A DNA stretch of 64,000 bases from a filamentous cyanobacterium ESFC-1 (GTDB taxonomy: Bacteria; Cyanobacteriota; Cyanobacteriia; Cyanobacteriales; Spirulinaceae). Position 1 is the stretch's first letter, and each line of letters opens with the position of its first letter. This document shows positions 1 through 8,500 of the stretch, piece by piece. The stretch covers positions 1 through 64,000 of the forward strand of contig KB904823.1 in NCBI GenBank assembly GCA_000380225.1, written 5' to 3'. The notes beneath the pieces were generated by a model. The model worked only from the letters and a program-made list of their open reading frames with translations, ran no database searches and was not told the origin of the DNA. Position numbers and translations under genes: made by a program.

Positions 1-457
1 TAGGAGCGGCTCCATTGAAGCATTTAAGAGGAGGAAAAGACGGTGTAGTGGAAATTGTTGCACCGCTCCCTCTAGGAGCGGCTCCATTGAAGCCGTTGTT
101 TGGTGTTCTGTCTTGTTGCCTGGCAACAAGTTGCACCGCTCCCTCTAGGAGCGGCTCCATTGAAGCAGGTAAAAAGCCAGCAATTCTTTACGCGCTTCAA
201 GTTGCACCGCTCCCTCTAGGAGCGGCTCCATTGAAGCTCGCCAAAGAAGCAGAAGATAGCGAAAAAGCGATCGCGTCCGTTGCACCGCTCCCTCTAGGAG
301 CGGCTCCATTGAAGCTCATACTACTTCAATCTTGCTGAAAAACTAAGTGTTGCACCGCTCCCTCTAGGAGCGGCTCCATTGAAGCAGATGAAATAATAGA
401 GAGCCAGCGCACTCACCCCCGTTGCACCGCTCCCTCTAGGAGCGGCTCCATTGAAGC
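1..457 (+). CRISPR. CRISPR array 1 (distal end), 37-bp repeats
   Basis: Six complete identical repeats start at 57, 130, 201, 279, 349 and 421; positions 1-21 are the end of a seventh, so the array continues left of the window. Each begins GTTGCACCGCTCC and ends GGCTCCATTGAAGC, with a 7-bp stem CCGCTCC/GGAGCGG inside. Spacers are 33-41 bp. The ATTGAAGC end is the usual 3' end of a repeat read on the + strand, so leader and any linked cas genes should lie to the left and 457 is the old (trailer) end. Spacer 4 contains a HIP1 octamer. The repeat is a close relative of the array at 54951-56285, which points to a type I-G system here too. Confidence 0.97.
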
Positions 458-746
458 AACCCAGCAACAGCATTGGGTCAGTGCTACGTTTGATGTAGAG
501 AGGGTGACGGGGGCATCCTCGCTTCGTCAATCCTAGACACATTACCTCATGGTGTTGGCGTAGCTGCGGCAAGACCACGCGATCGCGTTCCCATAACCGC
601 CCCCAATTGCCCCACGCCACCACCACCCGCTCGACTTCGCCGCACATCTTAACAATATAGTCATCATTCTCTGCGCCAATCGGGTCGCGGACTCGGCGTA
701 ACACCTGGGGTGAAGTCGCTCGATACGCAAACAGTAATCGGGGCTT
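458..746 (-). pseudogene. DUF1643 family gene remnant, truncated at both ends
   Basis: Reading leftward from 746, directly after an in-frame TAG, the frame gives KPRLLFAYRATSPQ, then DPIGAENDDY, VVVAWGNWGR, CLGLTKRG and PRHPLYIKRSTDP. These are the ordered motifs of the C-terminal two thirds of DUF1643 proteins (family function unknown). The N-terminal third is missing and there is no proper start; at the other end the frame runs straight into the last repeat of CRISPR array 1 with no stop in between. It therefore looks like a broken gene whose 3' end was lost where the array trailer now begins. Recognition is from family motifs by eye. Confidence 0.75.
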
Positions 747-984
747 CTAAGTCAACACATATTCAGTTCATCGTCCAATAAAGACTGAGAAAGTAACTAC
801 TATGGTAATCACAGACGGAGCGAGGAATTCTACTCTGGCACTATGGATAGTCACCGAAGGGGACAGAGAAAACGGGGTGACAATCGCCCCTGTTCCAGGA
901 TATGAAACCTTTATGCAGAAGGCGATCGCGTTAAGTCAACAGCAAAGCTTTTGTCTAACGGCAATCATTCAAGATATAAGCGCA

Positions 985-1806
985 ATGAATTATCAATCTA
1001 AGCTCGAACAAATCGAGCGACTCAAAGCTTGGCTTGATGGCTTTAGACCGTTAGAGCGAGACATTCTGACGGAACTGAAGCAAAGATATGATGTGCGCTT
1101 TACCTACAACTCCAACGCGATCGAAGGCAATACCTTAACCCAAAGTGAAACGGAATTGGTGTTAAGCAAGGGCATTACCATCGGCGGTAAAACCCTAAAC
1201 GAACATTTGGAGGTAATCGGGCATAAAGAGGCGATCGATTACATTGAAGCCTTAGCCCAGGGCGATACGACAATTACAGCCTGGGAAATCAAACAAATTC
1301 ACAACTTAATTTTGCGGAAAATCAACCCGGATGAGGCGGGAAGTTATCGCAGTTTGGATGTAATGGCAGCAGGGACAAATTACCGTTATCCAGCCCATTA
1401 TTTAGTACCCCAATTGATGACGGATTTTGTCGATTGGCTCAATGGGGCGGTATCAGAGTTGCATCCAGTGAACTATGCAACTTTGGCTCACTATCGCTTT
1501 GTCTCGATTCATCCGTTTCGAGATGGTAATGGTCGTACGGGGCGATTGTTAATGAATTTGCTGCTGATTCGGGCAGGGTATCCCATTGTGGTGATTGATA
1601 ACCAAGTTCGCAACGAGTATATTAATGCGCTGGCTTATGGACAACAGAATGGGGACGATCTGAAGCCGTTGTTGGAATTGGTAGAGGATGCGGTGTTGAG
1701 AGCGCTGGTGGAGGTGTTGCAGTTGGTGGCGACGGCAGCGAGTAGTAGCGGTAAGGGAGAGGCGTTTTATGGGGAAATGGTGAAGTTTTTGGAGGAAAGA
1801 GAATAG
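985..1806 (+). CDS. Fic family protein (AMP-transferase type) with N-terminal inhibitory motif
   Basis: Fic enzymes transfer AMP (or a related group) from a nucleotide to a hydroxyl of a target protein. The catalytic loop HPFRDGNGRTGR is a perfect HPFx(D/E)GNGRxxR match. Near the start, SNAIEGN matches the (S/T)xxxE(G/N) helix that occupies the ATP site of self-inhibited Fic proteins, so this copy should be autoregulated in cis and needs no separate antitoxin. I chose the ATG at 985 because MNYQSKLEQIERLKAWLDG is where the family normally begins. The frame is open to an ATG at 802, adding 61 residues I do not recognise; neither start has a good ribosome binding site. The C-terminal 40 residues look like low-complexity linker. 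Neighbouring genes are also toxin/defence types. Confidence 0.9.
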   Translation: MNYQSKLEQIERLKAWLDGFRPLERDILTELKQRYDVRFTYNSNAIEGNTLTQSETELVLSKGITIGGKTLNEHLEVIGHKEAIDYIEALAQGDTTITAWEIKQIHNLILRKINPDEAGSYRSLDVMAAGTNYRYPAHYLVPQLMTDFVDWLNGAVSELHPVNYATLAHYRFVSIHPFRDGNGRTGRLLMNLLLIRAGYPIVVIDNQVRNEYINALAYGQQNGDDLKPLLELVEDAVLRALVEVLQLVATAASSSGKGEAFYGEMVKFLEERE

Positions 1807-1904
1807 GGAATAGGCGTAAAGAGAACGTCGGGTAACAAGGTCTACTTTTTTGTTGAAGAGGTCTTCGAGGAAAAATTTTAAGTTCATATACCCGTCTAAG
1901 TTGG

Positions 1905-2249
1905 TTAGCTAATATCGTTGAGAATTTGCTGTATTTCCCGCTTCAATTCTGGGAAGTCGTTTTGAATGGTGTTCCAAAGGATTTTGAGGTTAATACCAAA
2001 ATAATGATGAATCATTTTATCTCTCATGCCAGCAACTTCTTTCCAAGGAATAGTATTATAATTATCTCTCATATCTGGGGGAATTTGTTTTGATGCTTCT
2101 CCCACAATTTCGACAGCGCGAGTAACAGCAAAGATTGTTTTTTGGTCTTTAATAAAAGTTGTATATTCTAAGCCGATGACAAATTCTTCGGTGGCGTTAA
2201 TCGCGTCGATAATATCTTGTAGATAGTCTTCTACGTTTCTTTTGGTCAT
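1905..2249 (-). CDS. hepT: HepT-like ribonuclease toxin (DUF86)
   Basis: A 114-residue HEPN-domain protein of the HepT family, the toxin half of HepT-MntA modules. HepT is an RNase that dimerises and is silenced when its MntA partner adds AMP groups to a tyrosine near the active site. The diagnostic Rx4HxY motif is present as RDKMIHHY at about residues 77-84, with the usual lead-in IPWKEVAGM. Length is normal for the family. The start ATG overlaps the end of mntA by 4 bp, so the two are translationally coupled with the antitoxin gene first. Confidence 0.93.
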   Translation of the reverse strand: MTKRNVEDYLQDIIDAINATEEFVIGLEYTTFIKDQKTIFAVTRAVEIVGEASKQIPPDMRDNYNTIPWKEVAGMRDKMIHHYFGINLKILWNTIQNDFPELKREIQQILNDIS

Positions 2250-2605
2250 AGATATACAACTTCTTTGAGGATGTTTTCCCCAATGCGGGATTTGAGTCCA
2301 TCTTTGGTGACTAAATCGACTTTTTTGCCGAGTTTGTCACTGAGTTGATTTTCTAGTTTGCAAAAAGTAATCAGTCCAAAGCTAATATCTGGACTGAATT
2401 CAACCAAGATATCAATATCACTATTTCGGTGTTCTTCTCCTCGAACATAAGACCCAAAAACACCTATGTTTTGAATTTGATATTGTTCTTTGATTTGTGG
2501 AATATACTCACGAAGTTGTTGTAAAATGACTTGAAGTCTGGTTGATTTTTTTGACGTTATCGGGTTCATAGTTTCGGCTTTGAGATTAATTACTTTGTTA
2601 GACAT
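2246..2605 (-). CDS. mntA: MntA-like minimal nucleotidyltransferase antitoxin
   Basis: A 119-residue nucleotidyltransferase. The catalytic GSx10DxD motif is visible as GS-YVRGEEHRNS-DID at about residues 51-65, followed by the LVEF strand carrying the third acidic residue. In HepT-MntA pairs this enzyme AMPylates and neutralises the HepT RNase. The ATG at 2605 overlaps the original stop codon of the broken Uma2 gene upstream (ATGTCTAA), so the three genes were once one operon read leftward. The first 20 residues are unlike the family core and a downstream start (M13) is possible. Confidence 0.92.
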   Translation of the reverse strand: MSNKVINLKAETMNPITSKKSTRLQVILQQLREYIPQIKEQYQIQNIGVFGSYVRGEEHRNSDIDILVEFSPDISFGLITFCKLENQLSDKLGKKVDLVTKDGLKSRIGENILKEVVYL

Positions 2606-3227
2606 TCGACTGACCCACTTGAAAAATCTGTTCGGCTGTAAGGTTCAGCCCAGAAAAAGTAGGAGAAACAATTCCCTCATCCCCGCGAAATTGACTCACT
2701 TGATACTCCCCCTCAACCAGTTAATAAACCGATACCGTTGGTTGTTTCGGATTCCCTAAGAAATTCCGTCCCCCCAACGCCGCATAATCAACAATCCAAT
2801 ATTCAAAAATACCCATTTCCTCATAATCTGCTCTTTTCTTAAAGTAATCATCACGCCAGTTGGTGCTAACAACTTCAACAATAAGTTTGATAGATTGAGC
2901 CTTTTCAATAATAGATTCTTTTGCCCAACGAGGTTCGGTTTTGATTGCGTCTTGGTCTAAGACAATAATATCCGGCTCATATCCCGATTTTTCATTACTA
3001 GATTTAACAATAGATTCTCTAGGAATTGTCCAACTTCCTCGCTTTCCCATCTGGATAATCGTCAGAATTAACTCCTCGATCAAAAAGCCTGTTACATTAG
3101 AATGTGTGCCAGTGGGTTTAGGCATTTCGAGAATAATTCCATCATGGAGTTCGTAGCGTTTGCCCGTATCAGGATACCACGCCATAAACTCGGCAAAGGT
3201 GACAGGTTTAGTTAAAGCTTGAACCAT
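2598..3227 (-). pseudogene. Uma2 family (PD-(D/E)XK nuclease fold) gene interrupted by one nonsense codon
   Basis: Uma2 proteins are very abundant in cyanobacteria, have a restriction-endonuclease-like fold and unknown role. The first 168 codons contain YELHDGIILEMPKPTGTHS, GYEPDIIVLD and the core strand IKLIVEVVSTNWRDDY with the catalytic acidic residues. A TAA at 2721-2723 follows PTVSVY. Translation continued in the same frame gives LVEGEYQVSQFRGDEGIVSP and then FSGLNLTAEQIFQVG, the normal C-terminus of the family, ending at a TAA (2598-2600) overlapping the mntA start. One base change (CAA to TAA is the simplest) therefore split the gene. The nuclease core is intact, so the 168-residue product might still fold; its loss of about 40 C-terminal residues makes activity doubtful. 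Confidence 0.85.
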
Positions 3228-3365
3228 AGACTTTTTTTAGGAGAAAGGTTTTGCCCTGTTGGGCATTGAGGAGGCTTTGTTTAAGATCGGCAATGAGTAC
3301 TGTTTTACTGTAATTGATTTTTTGGGGGAGTAACCGCGAGGGAATGGTGTGGTCGCTCAAATCCC

Positions 3366-3914
3366 TCAAAAGCCAATGGATGAAATCGCCGCTCGTTTTT
3401 GTTCGGCGGACACTTCCAGGTATCGTTGCAATGTGCCGAGGTCGTTATGACCGGAGATTTCTTGGATGTGACGCAGGGGGATACCTGCGTTGTGCATCTG
3501 AGTGAGGGCAGTGCGTCGGAAGCTGTGGGTGCTGACTCCTTCAATACCAATTCTCTGACAAGCGGCTCGCAGTAAGCGGTCTGCCATGTAGCGGGTAAGC
3601 GTACCGCGATTGTGCATTCCAGGGAACAAGACCTCGGTTTGGGGCTGATAGGCATCGAGAAACTGGGCGAGGCGGGGGTGGATGTCCACGTTGCGGGTTT
3701 TGAGTTTGCCTTTGGTGGTAGACTTGCGGAAGGTGATGGTTCCGCCTTTGATGTCGTCTTGATGAAGGGCGAGGGCTTCACTAACCCGACAGCCGGTAAA
3801 GAGGCAAATGGCAAACAAAGCGCGATCGCGGGGTGAGATTAACCCCTCGTCAAATAATCTTTCTAATTCGCCACTATTGAGGACTTTGGCTTGCCCGTTG
3901 CCTTTGACTTTCAT
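3366..3914 (-). CDS. Tyrosine recombinase, catalytic-domain-only (182 aa)
   Basis: The full catalytic set of tyrosine recombinases is visible: Arg I in TGCRVSEALAL, Lys in KTRNVDIHP, HSFRR with His and Arg II, the GH of ISGHNDLGT, and the nucleophile Tyr in LQRYLEVS. At 182 residues it has the C-terminal catalytic domain but not the SAM-like core-binding domain found in XerC/D-like enzymes. Such short integrases act in phage-like or genomic-island recombination. It starts ATGAAAGTCAAAGG and stands alone, read leftward. Downstream of its start region are two near-identical 19-base words (about 3944 and 4134) that could be parts of an attachment site; this is speculative. Confidence 0.88.
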   Translation of the reverse strand: MKVKGNGQAKVLNSGELERLFDEGLISPRDRALFAICLFTGCRVSEALALHQDDIKGGTITFRKSTTKGKLKTRNVDIHPRLAQFLDAYQPQTEVLFPGMHNRGTLTRYMADRLLRAACQRIGIEGVSTHSFRRTALTQMHNAGIPLRHIQEISGHNDLGTLQRYLEVSAEQKRAAISSIGF

Positions 3915-4233
3915 GGCTTAATTCTACATTACCGCGTTTTCGTTGAATAGAGGCTATAGTGACGAGATTGCATGGGTTGCCAGGCGGGGTGGGCAAGGGT
4001 ATTAATTTTGCTTATCTTTGAGCGACGAGAGAATCGGGGATTGGGGCGATGGACATCAGGGCTGCTTATAGCAATACAATCGCACTCAAAAAAGACGGGT
4101 TTACAGGGGTAGGGTTTTGTGTATTGTTTGTGGAATAGAGGCTAAAGTTACGGGATGGTGTGGTGGGAAAGGTGGGGTCGTTAACATCCTCCCCGTCCTA
4201 AAAGGGACGGGGCTTGAAACCCATTATTTTTGG
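3915..4233. other. Intergenic region with a direct repeat and an IS200/IS605-like end
   Basis: No gene is seen. GAATAGAGGCTATAGTGAC near 3944 recurs as GAATAGAGGCTAAAGTTAC near 4134, each followed by G-rich sequence. The right part holds the hairpin described separately at 4191-4212. Confidence 0.5.
4191..4212. repeat. Solo IS200/IS605-type terminal hairpin
   Basis: CCCCGTCC, a short A/T loop, then GGACGGGG forms a strong stem, preceded by ACATCCT and followed by CTTG. This is the layout of the right or left end of IS200/IS605 (TnpA/TnpB) elements common in cyanobacteria. No TnpA or TnpB gene is present nearby, so it is a remnant, a very short non-autonomous copy, or an unrelated terminator for the glycosyltransferase gene that ends at 4234. 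Confidence 0.5.
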
Positions 4234-5190
4234 TCAGGAGAGCAAATTTGCCGCTTTGGGAGTCGTGAAAGAATGTTTTGATCCGGCTTCTAAGCCCACC
4301 TTGAAGCCGTACCAGGATTCCTGTAAATATTCCCACAACACCTGATTTGCTAAACCATGTGTCCATTTGAGCCGCAATACCCGCAACCCACAGCGATAAA
4401 TTAAGACTCGTCCTAAGCGCAACCAAAACCAGAAAGCGGGATAATTGGGTAAGCGGTGTTTCAGGGCAAAATAGGTGGTATTCTTCGCTAAACTATACCA
4501 ACAAGTCAAGTGGATGCGATCGCGTCGATTATGACTCGGTTGGACATAATGCTCTACTGCAACATCTAGGTAATGAATCGGATACCCGGCTTGGGCTAAC
4601 CGCAAAGCCACATCGGTTTCTTCGAGGAAATACTCAAAAAACTCGTCAAAGCCGCCAATTTCTCGCAAAATATCCCGCTTATAAGACGCATTTGCCCCCA
4701 TGATTCCGGCAAACCAATGGGAAGATTCCAGATAATTGCTCTGAGTACGAGCCGATAACACCGGACGATCTTCACTCCAGCGACTGCTGACTCCCCGCGC
4801 GAATTGTAGCGGTTTGTGGGCTTGGGTACAATCCCTCACGATTCCAGCAACTACTCCACAGTTTTCCTGTTGATGAGCTTGGACGTGCTGTTTTAGCCAA
4901 GTTTCAGAAGGGATTACATCATCGTCTAGATACAATATAATCGGTTCAGAGGCAGCGTATAAGCCCAAATTACGAGCAATACTCACATTTTTAAACTTTG
5001 TGTAAATAACGCGGTCTATAATATTTTGGTAAGCTGACAACACTAATTCTGTATTGTCTTGAACTGGCCCAACTACTACAATGAATTCTGAAATGAGCGA
5101 TCGCCATTTGGAAACTGACTGCATCACGCGCTTTAGAAAGTTGCCTCGGTTGACTGTACAAATAATGACAGAGAGTGGCAACTTAGACAT
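4234..5190 (-). CDS. Family 2 glycosyltransferase
   Basis: A 318-residue GT-A fold glycosyltransferase, the type that moves a sugar from a nucleotide-sugar to a growing surface glycan on the cytoplasmic face. It begins with the family start LSVIICTVNRGNFLKRVMQS; ARNLGLYAASEPIILYLDDD carries the nucleotide- and metal-binding DxD (LDDD), and GGFDEFFEYFLEETDVALR carries the catalytic-base region (EETD). The last 80 residues are rich in Trp/Arg/Leu and may be amphipathic, membrane-associated. It is the leftmost gene of the glycan locus and is read divergently from the large glycosyltransferase at 5525. Confidence 0.9.
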   Translation of the reverse strand: MSKLPLSVIICTVNRGNFLKRVMQSVSKWRSLISEFIVVVGPVQDNTELVLSAYQNIIDRVIYTKFKNVSIARNLGLYAASEPIILYLDDDVIPSETWLKQHVQAHQQENCGVVAGIVRDCTQAHKPLQFARGVSSRWSEDRPVLSARTQSNYLESSHWFAGIMGANASYKRDILREIGGFDEFFEYFLEETDVALRLAQAGYPIHYLDVAVEHYVQPSHNRRDRIHLTCWYSLAKNTTYFALKHRLPNYPAFWFWLRLGRVLIYRCGLRVLRLKWTHGLANQVLWEYLQESWYGFKVGLEAGSKHSFTTPKAANLLS

Positions 5191-5524
5191 GGTTCCAATT
5201 TAATCAATAAAGAGGCGGTCAATAGTTAATATTATAGACACTTGTTCGGCAAAAACAAAGTATAATTTAAAGTGCTTTACTCATAAAAGTTTGATTTTTT
5301 TGTTTCTTAAGCACCCGTATGGAAACGTTTACCTGTTCGTTTTTGTTTTTGCTGTATCCCTTGCTATATCAAAGTTTCGCGATTTAGCAATAAGTAAACT
5401 ATTCTAGATAAGGGCTTACTTAGCACACTCAGGAATTTAAAAAATTGACTCTTTCCTTATATATAGAATATAAAAAAGGAGCTGCTGTCTTGATGCTAAA
5501 ACTCTAGATTACAACTCATTCAAA
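5191..5524. other. Divergent AT-rich intergenic region
   Basis: Separates two divergent glycosyltransferase genes and should carry both promoters. TATAAT at 5261-5266 is a lone -10-like word. A better-spaced + strand promoter is listed at 5445-5474. No gene or RNA recognised. Confidence 0.5.
5445..5474 (+). promoter_or_regulatory. Candidate sigma70-type promoter
   Basis: TTGACT at 5445-5450, 18-bp spacer, TATAAA at 5469-5474, about 50 bases before the ATG of the large glycosyltransferase gene and followed by an AAAAAGGAG purine stretch. Seen by eye only. Confidence 0.4.
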
Positions 5525-8500
5525 ATGCCCTCTAATTACAAAAACCTTTTAGCCTCTAACTGTGAAATTCGCCTACAGACCCATTTACAGCCAACCCTCG
5601 ATTCCACTGCTCAAAAAGTAGCAGTTCTCGTTACTAATGAGTTTGCGGGTATTACTAAAAACGGCGGTATCGGTACTTATTACCGAGTTTTAAGTGAAAA
5701 ACTTAATACAGAAGGCTGGACAGTTATTTTACTGCTTTGCCAAACGCAGCAAATTTTCAAGGGAGAAACTCCTTTTGAGTCGATTCATCATATTTTTTCA
5801 ACGGCAGAAACGACTGATTCTCTGAGTTTACAGCCCTTTCAACAACAAATTTTACAGCAATGCAATCGCACTTTCAATTACGAAAGTTATGCCTGTTTCT
5901 TCTGGATTGCCGCTTTCTCTCATCACTTTGCGGATGCCGTTATTTATAGCGAGTTTCCTGAAATTTGGGGCTTGGGTTATCGTACTATTCAAGCTCAAAA
6001 AAGCGGCTATCTTCCCAATCGTTGCTTAGTTGGGGTAACAGCCCACGGTTCTTTTGAGTGGTTAAGAGAAGGCAATAGCCGATATTTTCTAGAAGAACCA
6101 CAATGGTTTTGGCAAGCTTATCACTACGAACAATTTTCTTTAGAAAATGCCGATCTTGCCTGTACGCCTTCTCGCTTTTTAGCACAGAAATATAAAAGTT
6201 ATGGCTACAAAACAGATAATTTAAAACATTTGCCTTATTTTATTCCTGTTTTACTAAATAGTCTTACTTCTGAGTCTCCTACTTCAACATCAGATTACAT
6301 TTCTCTGGTTTTCTTCGGACGTTTAGAAGAACGTAAAGGACTTTTAACCTTTGTACAAGCAGTCCAATCTTTACCGACAGAAATCACTTCCCAGTTACAA
6401 ATATATTTTCTCGGAAAAGTTGTACCGCTTCAATCTCCTAAACTTTCTCAGATGAACAGTCAAGAGTACATTGAAAAAGAATTAGGTTATCTCGATGTTC
6501 GCATTGAATCCCAATATTCCCGCGAGAATGCTTTTAAGTTTCTCCAAACTCTAGATCGTCCCATTATTTGCCTTACCAGCGAGCAAGAAAACTTCCCCCA
6601 TACGGCTTTGGAAATGGGACAATTACCCCTAACTTTAGTAGTAGCAAAAGCGGCAGGATGGCAAGAAGCATTTTTACTCGTACAACGCCAAGAACAAGTC
6701 TATTGGTTCGATCCGGGTTCAATTACTGCTTTAACCGATACTCTGATCCAGGTGATTCAGAATCGCCCATCATCTCCCAAAGTAGCAGAAATTGCTACTC
6801 TCGAACAAGTTAATACTTCCCTACTCAATCAACGTCTAGAACTGATGAGCCAAGCCTTTTTAGATAATACTCCCAAACCACCGCAAACGCCCAAAGTCGC
6901 GATCGCCCTCGTTCTTTGGCAAACTTCTCCCACATTAACAGAATGTCTCGAAAGTATTGCTCAACAAACCTACGATAACCTTGAAGTGGTGGTTTTATCC
7001 TCTGATGCAGAAGATATTACAGGGAGTTTGGCTCAAATTCAGACGCAGTTTCCCCAGTTTAAGTATTTAACCGCAGCAGCTTCCTTGAGTCTAGGAGAAG
7101 CGTATAATTACCTGATTGGGCAGATTGAGAGCGATTACATCTTACCACTGAGGGGCGATCGCACTCTCTCCGAGGACGCGATCTCCACTTTGGTAACTGC
7201 TCTTACTCATAGTAATAGCGCGATCGCCGTTTCACCCTCTTACCAAGCAGAATCCGGTCAAATTAACCTTATTGACGGCAATCTTCTCAATCTCCTCGAA
7301 CTACCCTTCTCGCACGACCTCACTGCCCTCTTTTCAGCCGAATTTCTGCGCCAATTTCCCTACAATACTGAGCGTAACCTCCAAGCCCTCCACTGGCAAA
7401 TTTTCGCGGCTGCCCTCATCGCAGATATCGCCATTACATATTATCCCTATCCCTTGTATTGCATCCATGCAAATAATCCCGCAATCACCGACAAAACCCG
7501 CCTCAAAGAACGCTATTATCTCCATCAATACCTCAGCCAAATCGAACCCCAACGCTGGCACAAACGCTCCCTCCACCTCCTCCTCACTGGCTTTGAACAG
7601 CTACGGCAAACTCCGGTTGTAGCTACATCCCCGCAAAACCAAGCCTGGCATCTCACCGCTCAACAACTTTACCAAGAACTCAGCCAAACCCAAACCCAAC
7701 TCACCCATCTACAAAGCTGGAATCAACAACTCCAAGCCAGCACAGAATGGCTCGAAAGTCAATGGCAAAGTTGGTTACTCCGCAGCCAAAAAGCCGAATG
7801 GGAATGGCAAAAATACGCGACGTTCTGGCAAGAAGTACAGTATAGTAAATTCTGGAAACTGCGCGATCGCTGGTTTAAACTTAAAAGTAAACTGGGTTTA
7901 TCCTCCAACGACTTCCTCTCCACAGTAACTCCTACCCCAACCGTCCCCGGTATCCAAACCTTCATCAGCCGTATCGCCGGGCAGAAAATCCGCTTCTTTA
8001 CACCCCAACCCCCCGACACCCCCATCGTCTCCCTCATCTCCACCTGCGACGACGACCTAGACGTTATCGAAACCACCTACCGCAGCATCATCAACCAAAC
8101 CCTCCAAAGCTTTGAATGGCTAATTGTCGCTGATAATTCAGCCCCAGAAGCCACCCAAGCCCTACTCGCTGCTTTGCCCCAAAGAACCCCCAAAATCCGC
8201 CTCATAACCCCATCCCAACCCCAAAACCAAGCTGCTAGTTACAACCAAGCCTTAACTCAAGCCCAAGGACAATATCTCTGCTTTCTCGACCTCGGTAGCA
8301 TCCTCGACCCCACTTATCTCGAAAAAAGCGTCCTTTTCCTCGAAACCCATCCCCAAATCTCCCTCGTCAACGCCCACTCTATCGTCTTTCAAGGTCAAGA
8401 ACATTGGTGGACAGCCTCCCTCGCACAACCCCAAAGCATTCTGACTCAAAAAGGCATCTGGAGTCACCCCTTGTACCGTCACCGCGACTTTAGCAACCTG

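Noticed and set aside
15-338. 107-codon open frame through CRISPR array 1
   Set aside because: It is the repeat translated in one frame; spacer-repeat DNA, not a gene.
4191-4212. Complete IS200/IS605 element
   Set aside because: Only one terminal hairpin; no TnpA or TnpB reading frame within reach.
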